A DNA stretch of 48,510 bases, taken from Methanobacteriota archaeon (GTDB lineage Archaea > Halobacteriota > Methanosarcinia > Methanosarcinales > Methanosarcinaceae). Within the stretch, counting starts at the first letter, position 1. Every line of letters begins with the position of its first letter. The stretch is taken from positions 1-48,510 of the forward strand of contig JAENYU010000019.1 in assembly GCA_016841625.1 (NCBI GenBank), written 5' to 3'. Both the position numbers and the translations under genes were made by a program. A model generated the notes under the pieces. That model did no database searches and was not told the DNA's origin. It saw only the letters and a list, made by a program, of their open reading frames with translations. Positions 18,538 to 27,306 of this stretch are shown here, one piece after another.

Positions 18538-19752
18538 TTAGACCAAATCTTCATAAACGGTCTGCAAAATATTGGCAGATCGATCCCACGTATAGTTATT
18601 TACAATGGTTTTCCTAGCATTCTTGCCTATTTGAGTATTATCAGTAACTAATGCTTGCAATAATACATTTTTAAAATCTTGAAAGTCACCTTTATTAAAT
18701 AAATAGCCATTCTCTCCATGTTTTATTACTTCTGCAATGCCACTAACATCGCTCCCCAAAACTGTTCTTTCCATTGCCATCGATTCAAGAAGTTTTAAAG
18801 GAATTATCGTTTCGGTTGATATGTTAGAGGGTCGAGGAATTACAAAGATATCACATATCTGGTAATATACAGGCATTTGTTCATATGGGACTACTGGCAA
18901 AAACAAAACCTGTGGGTATTTTTTTGAAAGGGCAATAATTTTAGACTCTTCAGAACCGTGGCCAATAAAAAGAAAAGAGATGTCGGGCTTTTTGGCGATA
19001 ATAGATGGTATTACTTTAACAAATTCATCCACACCATTAATTTTATCTAAAACTCCCGAATACATAACCACTTTATGAAGCAGATTAAGATCTTTTTTTC
19101 TATTTTGTGCAATTTGTCCATAGATTGGAGCAAATTTGTCTAGATCTACACCGTTTGGCACTACTGTTATATTATTTTCATCTATATTATAACAATTAGC
19201 AAGCCAAATTTTCAAAGGTTGTGTAAGAGTTATAACATGGTTGCAAGATTTTAATGCATCCTTTATCCTTCTTTCTTCATAAAAAGTACCAATCATTCTT
19301 CCAGTGAATGGAATATTTATGTTAGTCCCAGGTATACTTATATCGCTCGTATAATCCATTCTTGCTGCATGAAATTCAATTATAAATGGTTTATTTAATT
19401 TTCTACTCAATTTCTTAGCAGTTTGTAAATATAACGATGAGTTGTGAGCATGGATTATATCAAATCTCTCAGACATTGAAGAAATGAATACTTTTTTTGG
19501 TAATTTGTAAAGGGTATGTAGATAACGTAACGGACTTTTTGCAAAAACTCCCCGTGGAGATAAAGAAGCTGTTTTAACTGTTATATTTCCAATAATTTCT
19601 TCCTTTGATTCAAGTATATCCCCCTTCATTGTACGATTTGAAATTAACAAAATGCTTTTTAAAGGTAACTTAGATAAAATGCCAAATAGTCTCACAGTAG
19701 TACCATTATGTTCAGGGTAAGGTGCCGCCGAAAGATGCAATATTCTCAACAT
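18538..19752 (-). CDS. GT4-family glycosyltransferase
   Basis: A 404-residue GT-B transferase. The N-terminus ILHLSAAPYPEHNGTTVRLFGIL is a typical acceptor-domain start. FDIIHAHNSSLYLQTAKKL, VVPNGVDLDKFAPIYG, VMYSGVLDKINGVDEFVKVI and the donor-site motif IIPLKLLESMAMERTVLGSDV follow in order. The start ATG 19752 has a strong Shine-Dalgarno on the minus strand (ggggggaa about seven bases upstream). It stands at the head of a minus-strand pair with the large membrane protein. Acceptor and donor sugars are unknown. Confidence 0.9.
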   Translation of the reverse strand: MLRILHLSAAPYPEHNGTTVRLFGILSKLPLKSILLISNRTMKGDILESKEEIIGNITVKTASLSPRGVFAKSPLRYLHTLYKLPKKVFISSMSERFDIIHAHNSSLYLQTAKKLSRKLNKPFIIEFHAARMDYTSDISIPGTNINIPFTGRMIGTFYEERRIKDALKSCNHVITLTQPLKIWLANCYNIDENNITVVPNGVDLDKFAPIYGQIAQNRKKDLNLLHKVVMYSGVLDKINGVDEFVKVIPSIIAKKPDISFLFIGHGSEESKIIALSKKYPQVLFLPVVPYEQMPVYYQICDIFVIPRPSNISTETIIPLKLLESMAMERTVLGSDVSGIAEVIKHGENGYLFNKGDFQDFKNVLLQALVTDNTQIGKNARKTIVNNYTWDRSANILQTVYEDLV

Positions 19753-20239
19753 AAAATAATTCCCCCCAGTAATTATTATGCATAGTTATAATAATAATAA
19801 TAACATGAGTTTTACAATTGGATTACGAGTAATATTTGGTTTAAAATCAAGTAAGCATTTGTTCTGAAATATATCATCTATATTTACTCAAAATTGGAAT
19901 ATTTTATCCCATTATATAACTATAGTCATTTGCGCAAAAATTACACTTAAAAATTGGACTGATCAATTTATTCCAGTCCGAAGAATTACGATTTTAAATC
20001 GTTATGAGATATTAAGTATAGTATTTGTGTTCAATACTATAGTTGAGTATTGATAAGCTGCATATAGTTAATCACCAAAATATCTTACTAACCTTAACTC
20101 AAAGAATTATGAGTCCTGAAAAACCATAAATTAGTTATTTAATAATACTCTATTCAGCCCAGTAATCCCATATTCAATTTGTCGGCTATCAGATATTGTT
20201 ATAAACTTTGGACTATTCTAACTTTCTCCATATGCAAAG
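19753..20239. other. AT-rich intergenic region before IS
   Basis: About 490 bases with very low GC and no gene. It includes a short AAT/AAC-rich run near 19790-19805 and must carry the promoter for the minus-strand genes that start at 19752, but several TATA-like strings occur and none stands out. Confidence 0.35.
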
Positions 20240-20315
20240 ATTCCATTCCATTGGTCATCGGTTAAGGAATGATCTCGGTCTCATGCACTCGTTTCTCATC
20301 TTGATACTCAATCCA

Positions 20316-21640
20316 TCATTCAACCCATTGAGCTCTAAATCTTTTTCTATTGACGTGTGGGTCTAAACCTTGATTTATATAAACACGCATCAGAGTTTCG
20401 AAAATTCGTTTCCCTTCACAATTTTTTAGCAGCAATTTTAATAAATCCAATGCGTTACTTGTAAATATCTTGCTCCATAGCAACTGTGTATCTCGCACCT
20501 TCTTTTCAGCATCAACTAGTGAATTTTTTACAAAATTATGTAGTCTTCTACCAACGATTAATGTTAATACCCAAGTTTGACAGAAGCATACTTTTTATAA
20601 TGTATAAATGGGCTTCATGCTTCTGTTTTCTTCATACAATTTAAAGTTCTATTTTGTGTCTTTCGACTTTTAATATTTTTTATTTTTCCTAAAGATGCTA
20701 TGCCTACGCAATATGTTTTTTGTCAGAAAATACTGTACTAATTAGTAGAATCTGTCAAACTTGGGTTAATATTGACGTCCATATAAAGGCACTAATTATC
20801 TGCACATTTTTTGTATCGAGCTCATCAAGTGCATATCCACTTTTCAACTCCTTGAAAAGCAATTCAATTTCCCACCTTGCCTCATATAATTTTGCAATAT
20901 CATTCACATCCAAAACATCTTTCTGGATGTTTGTTATGTATATATGGTACTTTTTTTCCTCACTGTTATATGTCGCAACAAGACGTACATGCATCTCATC
21001 TTTTCTTTGCTTGCCTTTTTATGCTCTTCTCTTGAACGCTATTTTTACAACTGCATCAAGATCTTTGCCTGAAAGTTGCTCGGTAAATTCACTAACACGT
21101 TTTCCTATGAACTCTCCACGCTCTTTTTCTAGAATTCCACTTTCTATAGAAACAATGACTGGATCCATATTCATCTTTATTCTGGAAACAAAATATCCTC
21201 CATTCCCCCCAACTCTTGCAAATAATTGTGTTTTATAAAAACCAAGATCAACAAGAAGGATACGGTCTTTTATCCAAGGACCGATCCTCAATGTTTTAAT
21301 CTCAGCTGTATTTTCCGGATATAAAGCAACAGTTTTAGGTCCATTAGCAATTGCACTGATCATAACTCCCACTTTTACCTCAGCAGCTACCTTTCTTGCT
21401 CTTGTTGCTGGAAATTTACTTGCTAAAGAGTTGTGAAGACGAACAATCGTGCTGTCCTGGATGAAAATATCCTTAAATTTTCCAAGTTTTTCGCTTAGTT
21501 TTCTCCCAGGTTCTTTTTCAAGCTCTTCAATGCCGTGAATCACACACTTATGAAGAAACTCAACAAATTCGGGAGTAAAACGATCGTACCAACTACTGTC
21601 ACTTAGTGAAGTATTTGCTTCTTTTTCATTTCGTTGTCAT
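20316..21640 (-). pseudogene. IS4-family transposase, broken in three places
   Basis: Reading on the minus strand, the start region (ATG near 21640) is in another frame from the body, so a frameshift lies near 21620-21640. The body (DSSWYDRFTPEF onward) contains QDSTIVRLH and LVDLGFYK, holding the first two acidic catalytic residues, then an in-frame TAA at 21019-21021. Beyond that stop the same frame continues with YEARWEIELLFKELKSGY, an exact Y-x2-R-x3-E-x6-K motif of the IS4 family. The frame is then interrupted by a 196-base MITE (20570-20765). Removing it with one 6-base duplication rejoins TSILTLIVGRRLHNF to QLLWSKIFTSNALDLLK and on to the final stop at 20316. So the enzyme cannot be made, although the DNA ends remain intact. 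Confidence 0.88.
20564..20771. mobile_element. Nested MITE inside the IS4-like transposase
   Basis: Terminal inverted repeats of 15 bases (cccaagtttgacaga at 20570-20584, complement at 20751-20765) bound a 196-base AT-rich element. A 6-base duplication ttaata flanks it (20564-20569 and 20766-20771). Excising element plus one duplication restores the transposase frame exactly, which proves the insertion came after the IS. It has no coding capacity. Its ends differ from the other MITEs in the window. Confidence 0.88.
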
Positions 21641-21710
21641 GATACATATTTTACACCTTAACCGATGACCAATGGATTCCATTCTTATTTTGCGGAAAAA
21701 TCCTTAATAA

Positions 21711-21905
21711 ATATTATTGGCTCTTCGCTGTTTTGCAGGGGTTGCAAATAATTGGTTAGTTGTAAAGTTGCCATGTTAGAGAGAGAAACATCGGTCTTGA
21801 GTGTGGTTTTGCACAACAAATGTCTTTAAATTTTAGATATGTAGATTTCACATTTAGGAAGTGCATATAACTTACCAACTCGAAACAGCGAAGAGCCATA
21901 TTATT
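21711..21905. mobile_element. ISL3-like MITE with perfect 15-bp TIRs
   Basis: A 179-base element (21719-21897) has perfect 15-base inverted ends (ggctcttcgctgttt) and a perfect 8-base duplication atattatt at 21711-21718 and 21898-21905. The GGCTCTTCG ends and 8-base duplication match the ISL3 family, so it is probably a non-autonomous derivative. The right duplication overlaps the stop codon (21901-21903) of the neighbouring minus-strand glycosyltransferase, so insertion happened exactly at that gene's end without damaging it. Confidence 0.82.
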
Positions 21906-23097
21906 TCTTAACGTGAATCTTATCATTTAAGAACTTTATATACAAACCACTTAATTTTCCACCAATTTGCTGCCAGTTGTATTGTTCTTCCGCTAGTTTC
22001 CGAGCATTTTCACCAATCCTTTTGCGTTCAGATTTATTGTCAATTAGATATTCTATTAAACTAACAATTTCATCATTACTATCAGCAACGATCACATGTT
22101 CATTGCTGATAGCATTTATTCCCTCAATTCCTTTTTTTGTGGTTATTGTAGGGAGACCAACACTAAAATAATCGAATATTTTTAATTTAGTCCCAGCGCC
22201 GTGAGTTAATGGAACTATAGCGATATCTACAATGGAAATTGTACCATATAAATCATCAATAAATCCTAAAGATTTCACATTATCTTCATGAAACTTAGGA
22301 AATCCTGATCCCCCGACTAAAAATAACACATCGTTTTTTCCTTTAAATTTAGGAGCGATATAATTCTTTATTATTTCAAAAGCACGTTTATTAGGAGGGT
22401 GAGAGAAAGTTCCATGAAACATAACAATAATTTTATTTGGATCAATTCCAAGAGACTTTTTTATAAGATCTACATTGCTTTTTAAGGAAAACAAATCTGG
22501 TAGATTAGCCCCAGAAGGAACTACACTTACTTTCTCTGGAGAGATTTGATATTTCTGTAAAAAAATAATTCTGTCTTCGTTACTTACAGATGTGATATGG
22601 TTTACAATACATTTACAAACGACTTTTTCCAATAGAATAGTATAACTATAAACTAACAATGTTTCTGTTTTTGAATATTTATTACAAATAGAAAAAGTTT
22701 CATTTATGAAATTCGATTCAACATTATGCGCATCGTAGACAATAGGGATTTTTTTCCTTGTAAGCATACACAAAAGTTTTATCGCAGCTGCACCGCTTGG
22801 GTGAGTAATTTGTATTAAATGTATATCCTCATCTTTTAAAATAGAGAAAACTTGTTTGATAAATCTAAAATTGAAGTCTTTAAAAATTGATAAGTTTCGG
22901 TTAAAAATTTGGAGGTCTTTATAAGAATAAGTACGTGCAAACTGACGATCTTTCTCTCTGATAACATCATTTGACTGCAGCAAAATGACATTGTTCCCTC
23001 TTTTTATTAATTCTGTAATCAAATTGGAAAATCTATTCTGACCTCCAGAAATTGGATAAGAGAAACCATAAGTCGTAGGGATTGCCAGGATATTCAT
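21901..23097 (-). CDS. GT4-family glycosyltransferase
   Basis: A 398-residue GT-B transferase. It begins MNILAIPTTYGFSYPISGGQNRFSNLI. PIVYDAHNVESNFINE in the acceptor domain, VVPSGANLPDLF, VMFHGTFSHPPNKRAFEIIKNYI, and GAGTKLKIFDYFSVGLPTI in the donor domain place it in GT4. The ATG at 23097 overlaps the stop of the upstream glycosyltransferase remnant by four bases (ATGA), so translation is probably coupled. The stop lies inside the target duplication of a MITE. The GC content is low, as in the whole island. Substrate is unknown. Confidence 0.9.
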   Translation of the reverse strand: MNILAIPTTYGFSYPISGGQNRFSNLITELIKRGNNVILLQSNDVIREKDRQFARTYSYKDLQIFNRNLSIFKDFNFRFIKQVFSILKDEDIHLIQITHPSGAAAIKLLCMLTRKKIPIVYDAHNVESNFINETFSICNKYSKTETLLVYSYTILLEKVVCKCIVNHITSVSNEDRIIFLQKYQISPEKVSVVPSGANLPDLFSLKSNVDLIKKSLGIDPNKIIVMFHGTFSHPPNKRAFEIIKNYIAPKFKGKNDVLFLVGGSGFPKFHEDNVKSLGFIDDLYGTISIVDIAIVPLTHGAGTKLKIFDYFSVGLPTITTKKGIEGINAISNEHVIVADSNDEIVSLIEYLIDNKSERKRIGENARKLAEEQYNWQQIGGKLSGLYIKFLNDKIHVKK

Positions 23098-23632
23098 AAC
23101 AAATCCTCATAAACTATTTCATATTTCTTAGCTATATCTAGCCAATTGAATTCAACAGCAAAGTCTCTACAGTTGTTTCGCATTTCATTTATACGTTTAT
23201 TATTTAAAATCAGTAGAATCGATTCCACAATATTATTTGCATCACATTCCACGACGTGGCCTACCTTGTTAGTGATCCATTCTGAAACTCCACAGTTTTT
23301 AGTTATAACAACTGGGGTACCACATGCACATGCTTCTAAAGCTACGTTTCCAAAAGATTCGTATCGATCCTTCGATGGTAGTACAAAAACATCTGAATCA
23401 ACATAAGCTTCAAGCTTATCATTCCCAAATAATGGTCCAGTGAATAAAATATATTCATTGAGATTTAACTCATTTACAAGAACTTTTAAAGTATCCAAGT
23501 AACCATCATCAGGACCAGCAATAACAAGTATTACATTCTCAAAAACATGTTCGGGTGATATTTCTCCTATAACACGTTCAATGCCAGGATTAAAACCACT
23601 CTTTGGATAGGGATATACATAAGTTATAAACG
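23094..23632 (-). pseudogene. C-terminal remnant of a GT4 glycosyltransferase
   Basis: The minus-strand frame is open from just after the upstream glycosyltransferase stop (23633) to TGA 23094 but has no proper start. It encodes only the donor domain. The residues GPDDGYLDTLKVLV and VFVLPSKDRYESFGNVALEA correspond closely to GPDHGYLNNLKLIV and VFVLPSKDKYESFGNVVLEA in the intact neighbour 23633-24835. So it is what is left of a tandem paralogue whose first 200 or so residues were deleted. A TTG at 23498 could start a 134-residue peptide, but a lone donor domain would not be active. The stop forms an ATGA overlap with the next gene, which may explain why this part survived. Confidence 0.78.
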
Positions 23633-24835
23633 TTACTGTAATAAGTATCCCTCCGACAACTTACGATAAATAATTTCTAAATCTCCACAAATTTTTTTCC
23701 AATCGAATATTTCAAATAACAGTTCTTTGTCATTTTTTTGAATATTATCAATCTGAATATTATCAATCACATCTTTATTTAATATTTTTAACATAGCGTC
23801 AGACAAACTATTTACGTCAGATTCAACTACATAACCAAATGTATTTGGGATCCATTCTGAGACACCACAGTTATTTGTGATAACCACCGGCGTGCCGCAT
23901 GCCATAGCTTCCAAGACTACATTACCAAAAGATTCATATTTATCTTTTGAAGGTAAAACAAAAACATCTGCATCAACATAAACTTCTAATTTATCAGTTC
24001 CGTGTAAAGAGCCGGTAAACAACACATCATCTTCAAGACCATATTTTTTAACAATCAACTTTAAATTGTTTAAGTAGCCATGATCAGGACCTGCAATAAC
24101 AAGTTTTATATTATGTAAATTATTTTTCAACTGATAAAACGCCTCAGTCAGAACATCTGCTCCCTTTCTTTCATGTATACGACTTAAAAATAATATTATT
24201 TTGTCATTTGGATTAATCGAATGTTTATTTCTAAAACATCCATATACAGGTAAGTTATGATATTCTTCAAGATCAAGCCCATTGGGCATGTGAATTATTT
24301 TTTCGTTATTTATTCCCGGAAATGCCTGCTTATACTGATCGGATTCAATTTTTGATGATGCGATTATTATTAAAGCATCGTCAATTATTTTTTTACCAAA
24401 AAGCAGATCAAAAATACTCTTTTGGATATTTTTACTCATTTTAGGAATTGAACCTCTAGGCTGTAGTATATATGGAATGCCATATTTTTTGGCATAATGA
24501 TGGACTACGATAGCGAGAATTGTTCTATGTTCATGGATATGGATTATGTCAAAAGTTTTAATTTGTTTTCGAACTATTATTGGAGAATAATAAGGGAGTG
24601 GAAGATTATTTTTAAAATATTTTCGTAGATTCTCAAAATAATATACCTTTATACCATCAACATACGATTCTTTGTTAGTTTGTACATTTGTATCATACAG
24701 AGACTTATTTGTTGTATATACAGTTACATCATGACCGTTTTCAGCCAAGCACTTAGAAATATTAAACACAGATCGCGCAACCCCACCTGACTCAAATGAA
24801 GGTTTAAAATAATTTGAAACTTGAAGAATGTTCAT
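23633..24835 (-). CDS. GT4-family glycosyltransferase
   Basis: A 400-residue GT-B enzyme starting MNILQVSNYFKPSFESGGVARSV. Motifs in order are IIHIHEHRTILAIVVHHYAK, MPNGLDLEEYHNLP, FLSRIHERKGADVLTEAFYQL, and the donor-binding SFGNVVLEAMACGTPVVI with the E-x7-E spacing. A longer frame begins at 24853 (MKQGVY), but the ATG at 24835 has the ribosome site aaggtg about six bases upstream and gives the standard start, so it is preferred. It is the first gene of a minus-strand operon with the remnant and the 21901 gene. Confidence 0.9.
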   Translation of the reverse strand: MNILQVSNYFKPSFESGGVARSVFNISKCLAENGHDVTVYTTNKSLYDTNVQTNKESYVDGIKVYYFENLRKYFKNNLPLPYYSPIIVRKQIKTFDIIHIHEHRTILAIVVHHYAKKYGIPYILQPRGSIPKMSKNIQKSIFDLLFGKKIIDDALIIIASSKIESDQYKQAFPGINNEKIIHMPNGLDLEEYHNLPVYGCFRNKHSINPNDKIILFLSRIHERKGADVLTEAFYQLKNNLHNIKLVIAGPDHGYLNNLKLIVKKYGLEDDVLFTGSLHGTDKLEVYVDADVFVLPSKDKYESFGNVVLEAMACGTPVVITNNCGVSEWIPNTFGYVVESDVNSLSDAMLKILNKDVIDNIQIDNIQKNDKELLFEIFDWKKICGDLEIIYRKLSEGYLLQ

Positions 24836-25071
24836 ATAAACACCTTGTTTCATTAACTTGAGTTATCAGATTATATTAGTGACTTCTCTTGAGAATCAAT
24901 TTCACTACTAACAAGTGTTTAATATATAGTGATTATAATCATTTATACAAAGTTTATACTTATGGCGGAGTAAGTTAATTATATAAATTTAATGACTTAA
25001 ATTATTGTCATAGAGAGTTTCGAAAACCCCAAACGAAAGAAGATTGATTTACACTGCCGTTTTTGCCCCAT

Positions 25072-27237
25072 TTATTTAAAATTTTTAAATTTAGAGAGAG
25101 AACTATTTTGTATAGATTCTACAGCCTTCAACGTCGCCATGGTCGTCAAAACATTTGCTTCAAAATCATACTCTAAAGAACCTTTTTTCACCATCTCAAA
25201 GAAACATTCGAACTCATTCTTATGCCCTTTCTCTGTTACCATCCTCTTTGCAATCTTCTCTTTCTTCCCGCCCTTGACCAGTTCAAGCTGCTTGAAGTCC
25301 GTAATAACTCCGGCCATTCCATCTGCAAAGAACTCAGCACGCTCTTTTGAAAGAGAACTATCTCCATGAGTAGTATATATTATAGTCCCGATTGAGCCAT
25401 CTTCAAAGGAAATGGTAATTGAGACGTTTTCATTGTCTTCGGGACTTTTGGTTTCGGGTTCGATTTTTTTGGCGTAGACTTCTGTGGGGGATGAGCCTAT
25501 GATGTATTGCAGGAAATCGATGAAATGGCAGCATTCGGTGATGATGCGGCTGCCGCCTTCGGAATTGTCGTAGATCCAGTGGTCTTTGGGGATGGACTCG
25601 GCGTTTACGCGGTAGAGGGCAACCATAGGCTGGGAGCGCTTTTCGAAGAAATCCCTGAGTTTTGTGCCGAGTTCGGAGTAGCGGCGGTTGAAGCCAACCA
25701 TCACAAGACCACCGTGTTCTTTCCAGGCGGTTCTGACGGCTTCAAGTTCTTCTTCGTTGAGGGCGAGGGGTTTTTCCACAAGGACGTTTTTGCCGTGCTT
25801 GAGGGCTTCGATTACCAGAGGGGCGTGAAGGCTGTTTCTCGTTACTATGCTCACGCAGTTGATTTCAGGATCTTCCATAATTTTGTGGTAATCGGAAGTG
25901 CAGTATTCAAAGCCATATTTTTTGGCAACGGATTCACAACTTATGCCGCTTGCTGCAGAGAGACCTTTTAATTTTATGCCGTCTATTTTCGAGAGGTTTG
26001 GGAGGAGGGTACTTGTTGCAAAAATCCCTGCCCCTATGACTCCAAGAACCGGGATTCCACTCGGGATGGGTTTTGATTCCGGGGCTTTAAGCACGATTTT
26101 GTCTTTGATTTCCCTGTCCGTGTCATACTTCAGGACTATCCCGAGGTAGGGTTTCCGCTGTTCTATGATATCGTAGGCGTCTGGAGCCTCCTCGATTGCA
26201 AATTCATGGGAGATGATAGGGTCCATGGAGATCTTTTGCATGGAGAGGAGGTCCAGGAAAGCCTGCATATTGCGGTTTTCTGTCCAGCGGACGTAAGGGG
26301 CAGGATAGTCCTGGCCAAATTCTTCATAGACACGGTCGTAACGTCCCGGGCCATAGGAACGGGAGACACGGAGTTCAATTTCCTTATTGTAATACTCCTC
26401 GCGGGGGATGTCCATCCCTACAAGGCCTACAATTACCACTTTTCCGCGCTCGCGGGTTATTTTCCCGGCAAAGTCTACAGGGTCGTTTGATTTTGTTGCA
26501 GCTGCAATAATGGTTACATCGGCACCTATTCCGCGGGAGAACTGCCTGACGCTTTCTTTGATATTGGGAGTGCTTCGAGAAAGGGCAACGTCTGCACCCA
26601 GCTCTTTTGCAAGCTTTACCTTTGCTTCGTCAAGGTCTATCCCAAAAACCCGACAGCCTGAAGCTTTGAGGATCTGGACGGTGATTAAGCCGATCAGGCC
26701 GAGGCCGACAACAACAACGTTTTCCCCGACCCGTACATCGGCGTTTCGGACTCCTTGCATTGCAATTGAGCCCACGGTTGTGAAACAGGCGTTTTTGAAA
26801 TCAACGTTATCCGGAACTTTTACGCAGAGGTTTTTTGGGACAAACGCGACATCTGCATGGTTGGCATAGCCTGCACCTGCACAGGCTACCCTGTTCCCCA
26901 CCTTAATTTCAGAGATATCCTCGCTTACTGCAATCACTGTGCCTGCACTGCTGTACCCGAGAGGCTCCCGCTTTTCGAGCCTTCCCATAGCCTGCTGGAA
27001 TGCTGAAATAGGGCCGTCCTGTTTGGCTTTGTTGATAACCTTCATGGCAAGGTCCGGCCTTGCCTTTGCTTTTCCGAGAAGAGATTTATCGGCAAGGTCA
27101 ACTAAACCGGATTCCGTGCCTGCACTTATCACCGAATAATGGTTTCGTACAAGCACTCCGCTGCCTTTGAGGGTGGGGATGGGGACATCTTCAACCGTCA
27201 AATCCCCGTCTTTAAGATTCAGGACAACCTGTTTCAT
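25072..27237 (-). CDS. Two-domain oxidoreductase: zinc-ADH-like plus Gfo/Idh/MocA
   Basis: A 721-residue fusion. Residues 1-360 are a medium-chain alcohol dehydrogenase-like domain (GYSSAGTVIAV, VVVVGLGLIGLITVQILKASG nucleotide-binding motif). Residues 390-721 are a Gfo/Idh/MocA domain (PVLGVIGAGIFATSTLLPNL, HGKNVLVEKPLALNEEEL, MVGFNRRYS). The same fusion is common in bacterial and archaeal exopolysaccharide clusters, where a sugar oxidation/epimerisation role is presumed but not proven. Most of the gene is GC-rich, while its 3' end (25072 to about 25400) is AT-rich like the island, mirroring the switch inside wecC. It is last in an operon with the toroid protein and two glycosyltransferases, 69 bases after the former. 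Confidence 0.88.
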   Translation of the reverse strand: MKQVVLNLKDGDLTVEDVPIPTLKGSGVLVRNHYSVISAGTESGLVDLADKSLLGKAKARPDLAMKVINKAKQDGPISAFQQAMGRLEKREPLGYSSAGTVIAVSEDISEIKVGNRVACAGAGYANHADVAFVPKNLCVKVPDNVDFKNACFTTVGSIAMQGVRNADVRVGENVVVVGLGLIGLITVQILKASGCRVFGIDLDEAKVKLAKELGADVALSRSTPNIKESVRQFSRGIGADVTIIAAATKSNDPVDFAGKITRERGKVVIVGLVGMDIPREEYYNKEIELRVSRSYGPGRYDRVYEEFGQDYPAPYVRWTENRNMQAFLDLLSMQKISMDPIISHEFAIEEAPDAYDIIEQRKPYLGIVLKYDTDREIKDKIVLKAPESKPIPSGIPVLGVIGAGIFATSTLLPNLSKIDGIKLKGLSAASGISCESVAKKYGFEYCTSDYHKIMEDPEINCVSIVTRNSLHAPLVIEALKHGKNVLVEKPLALNEEELEAVRTAWKEHGGLVMVGFNRRYSELGTKLRDFFEKRSQPMVALYRVNAESIPKDHWIYDNSEGGSRIITECCHFIDFLQYIIGSSPTEVYAKKIEPETKSPEDNENVSITISFEDGSIGTIIYTTHGDSSLSKERAEFFADGMAGVITDFKQLELVKGGKKEKIAKRMVTEKGHKNEFECFFEMVKKGSLEYDFEANVLTTMATLKAVESIQNSSLSKFKNFK

Positions 27238-27306
27238 GAATAATCTCTTGATGATTGTGATTTTGTGAATTTTATTTGTGAATTCTATGATTTTGCGAAT
27301 CTGGTT

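Larger units (their letters stand above)
20240..21683 (-). mobile_element. IS4-like insertion sequence, inactive, with 8-bp TSD
   Basis: The element spans 20248-21675 (1428 bases). Its ends are a perfect 20-base inverted repeat, CCATTGGTCATCGGTTAAGG at 20248-20267 and its complement at 21656-21675. A perfect 8-base duplication, attccatt, flanks it (20240-20247 and 21676-21683). It carries one minus-strand transposase gene of IS4-family type, disabled by a frameshift near the start, an in-frame TAA and an inserted MITE. No passenger gene is seen. It sits between two minus-strand glycosyltransferase operons. Confidence 0.9.

Noticed and set aside
21019-21021. The stop inside the IS4-like transposase as another pyrrolysine site
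   Set aside because: It is TAA, not TAG, so it is a simple nonsense mutation in a dead element.
20240-21905. The IS and the adjacent MITE as one composite transposon
   Set aside because: They have different end sequences and each has its own target duplication.
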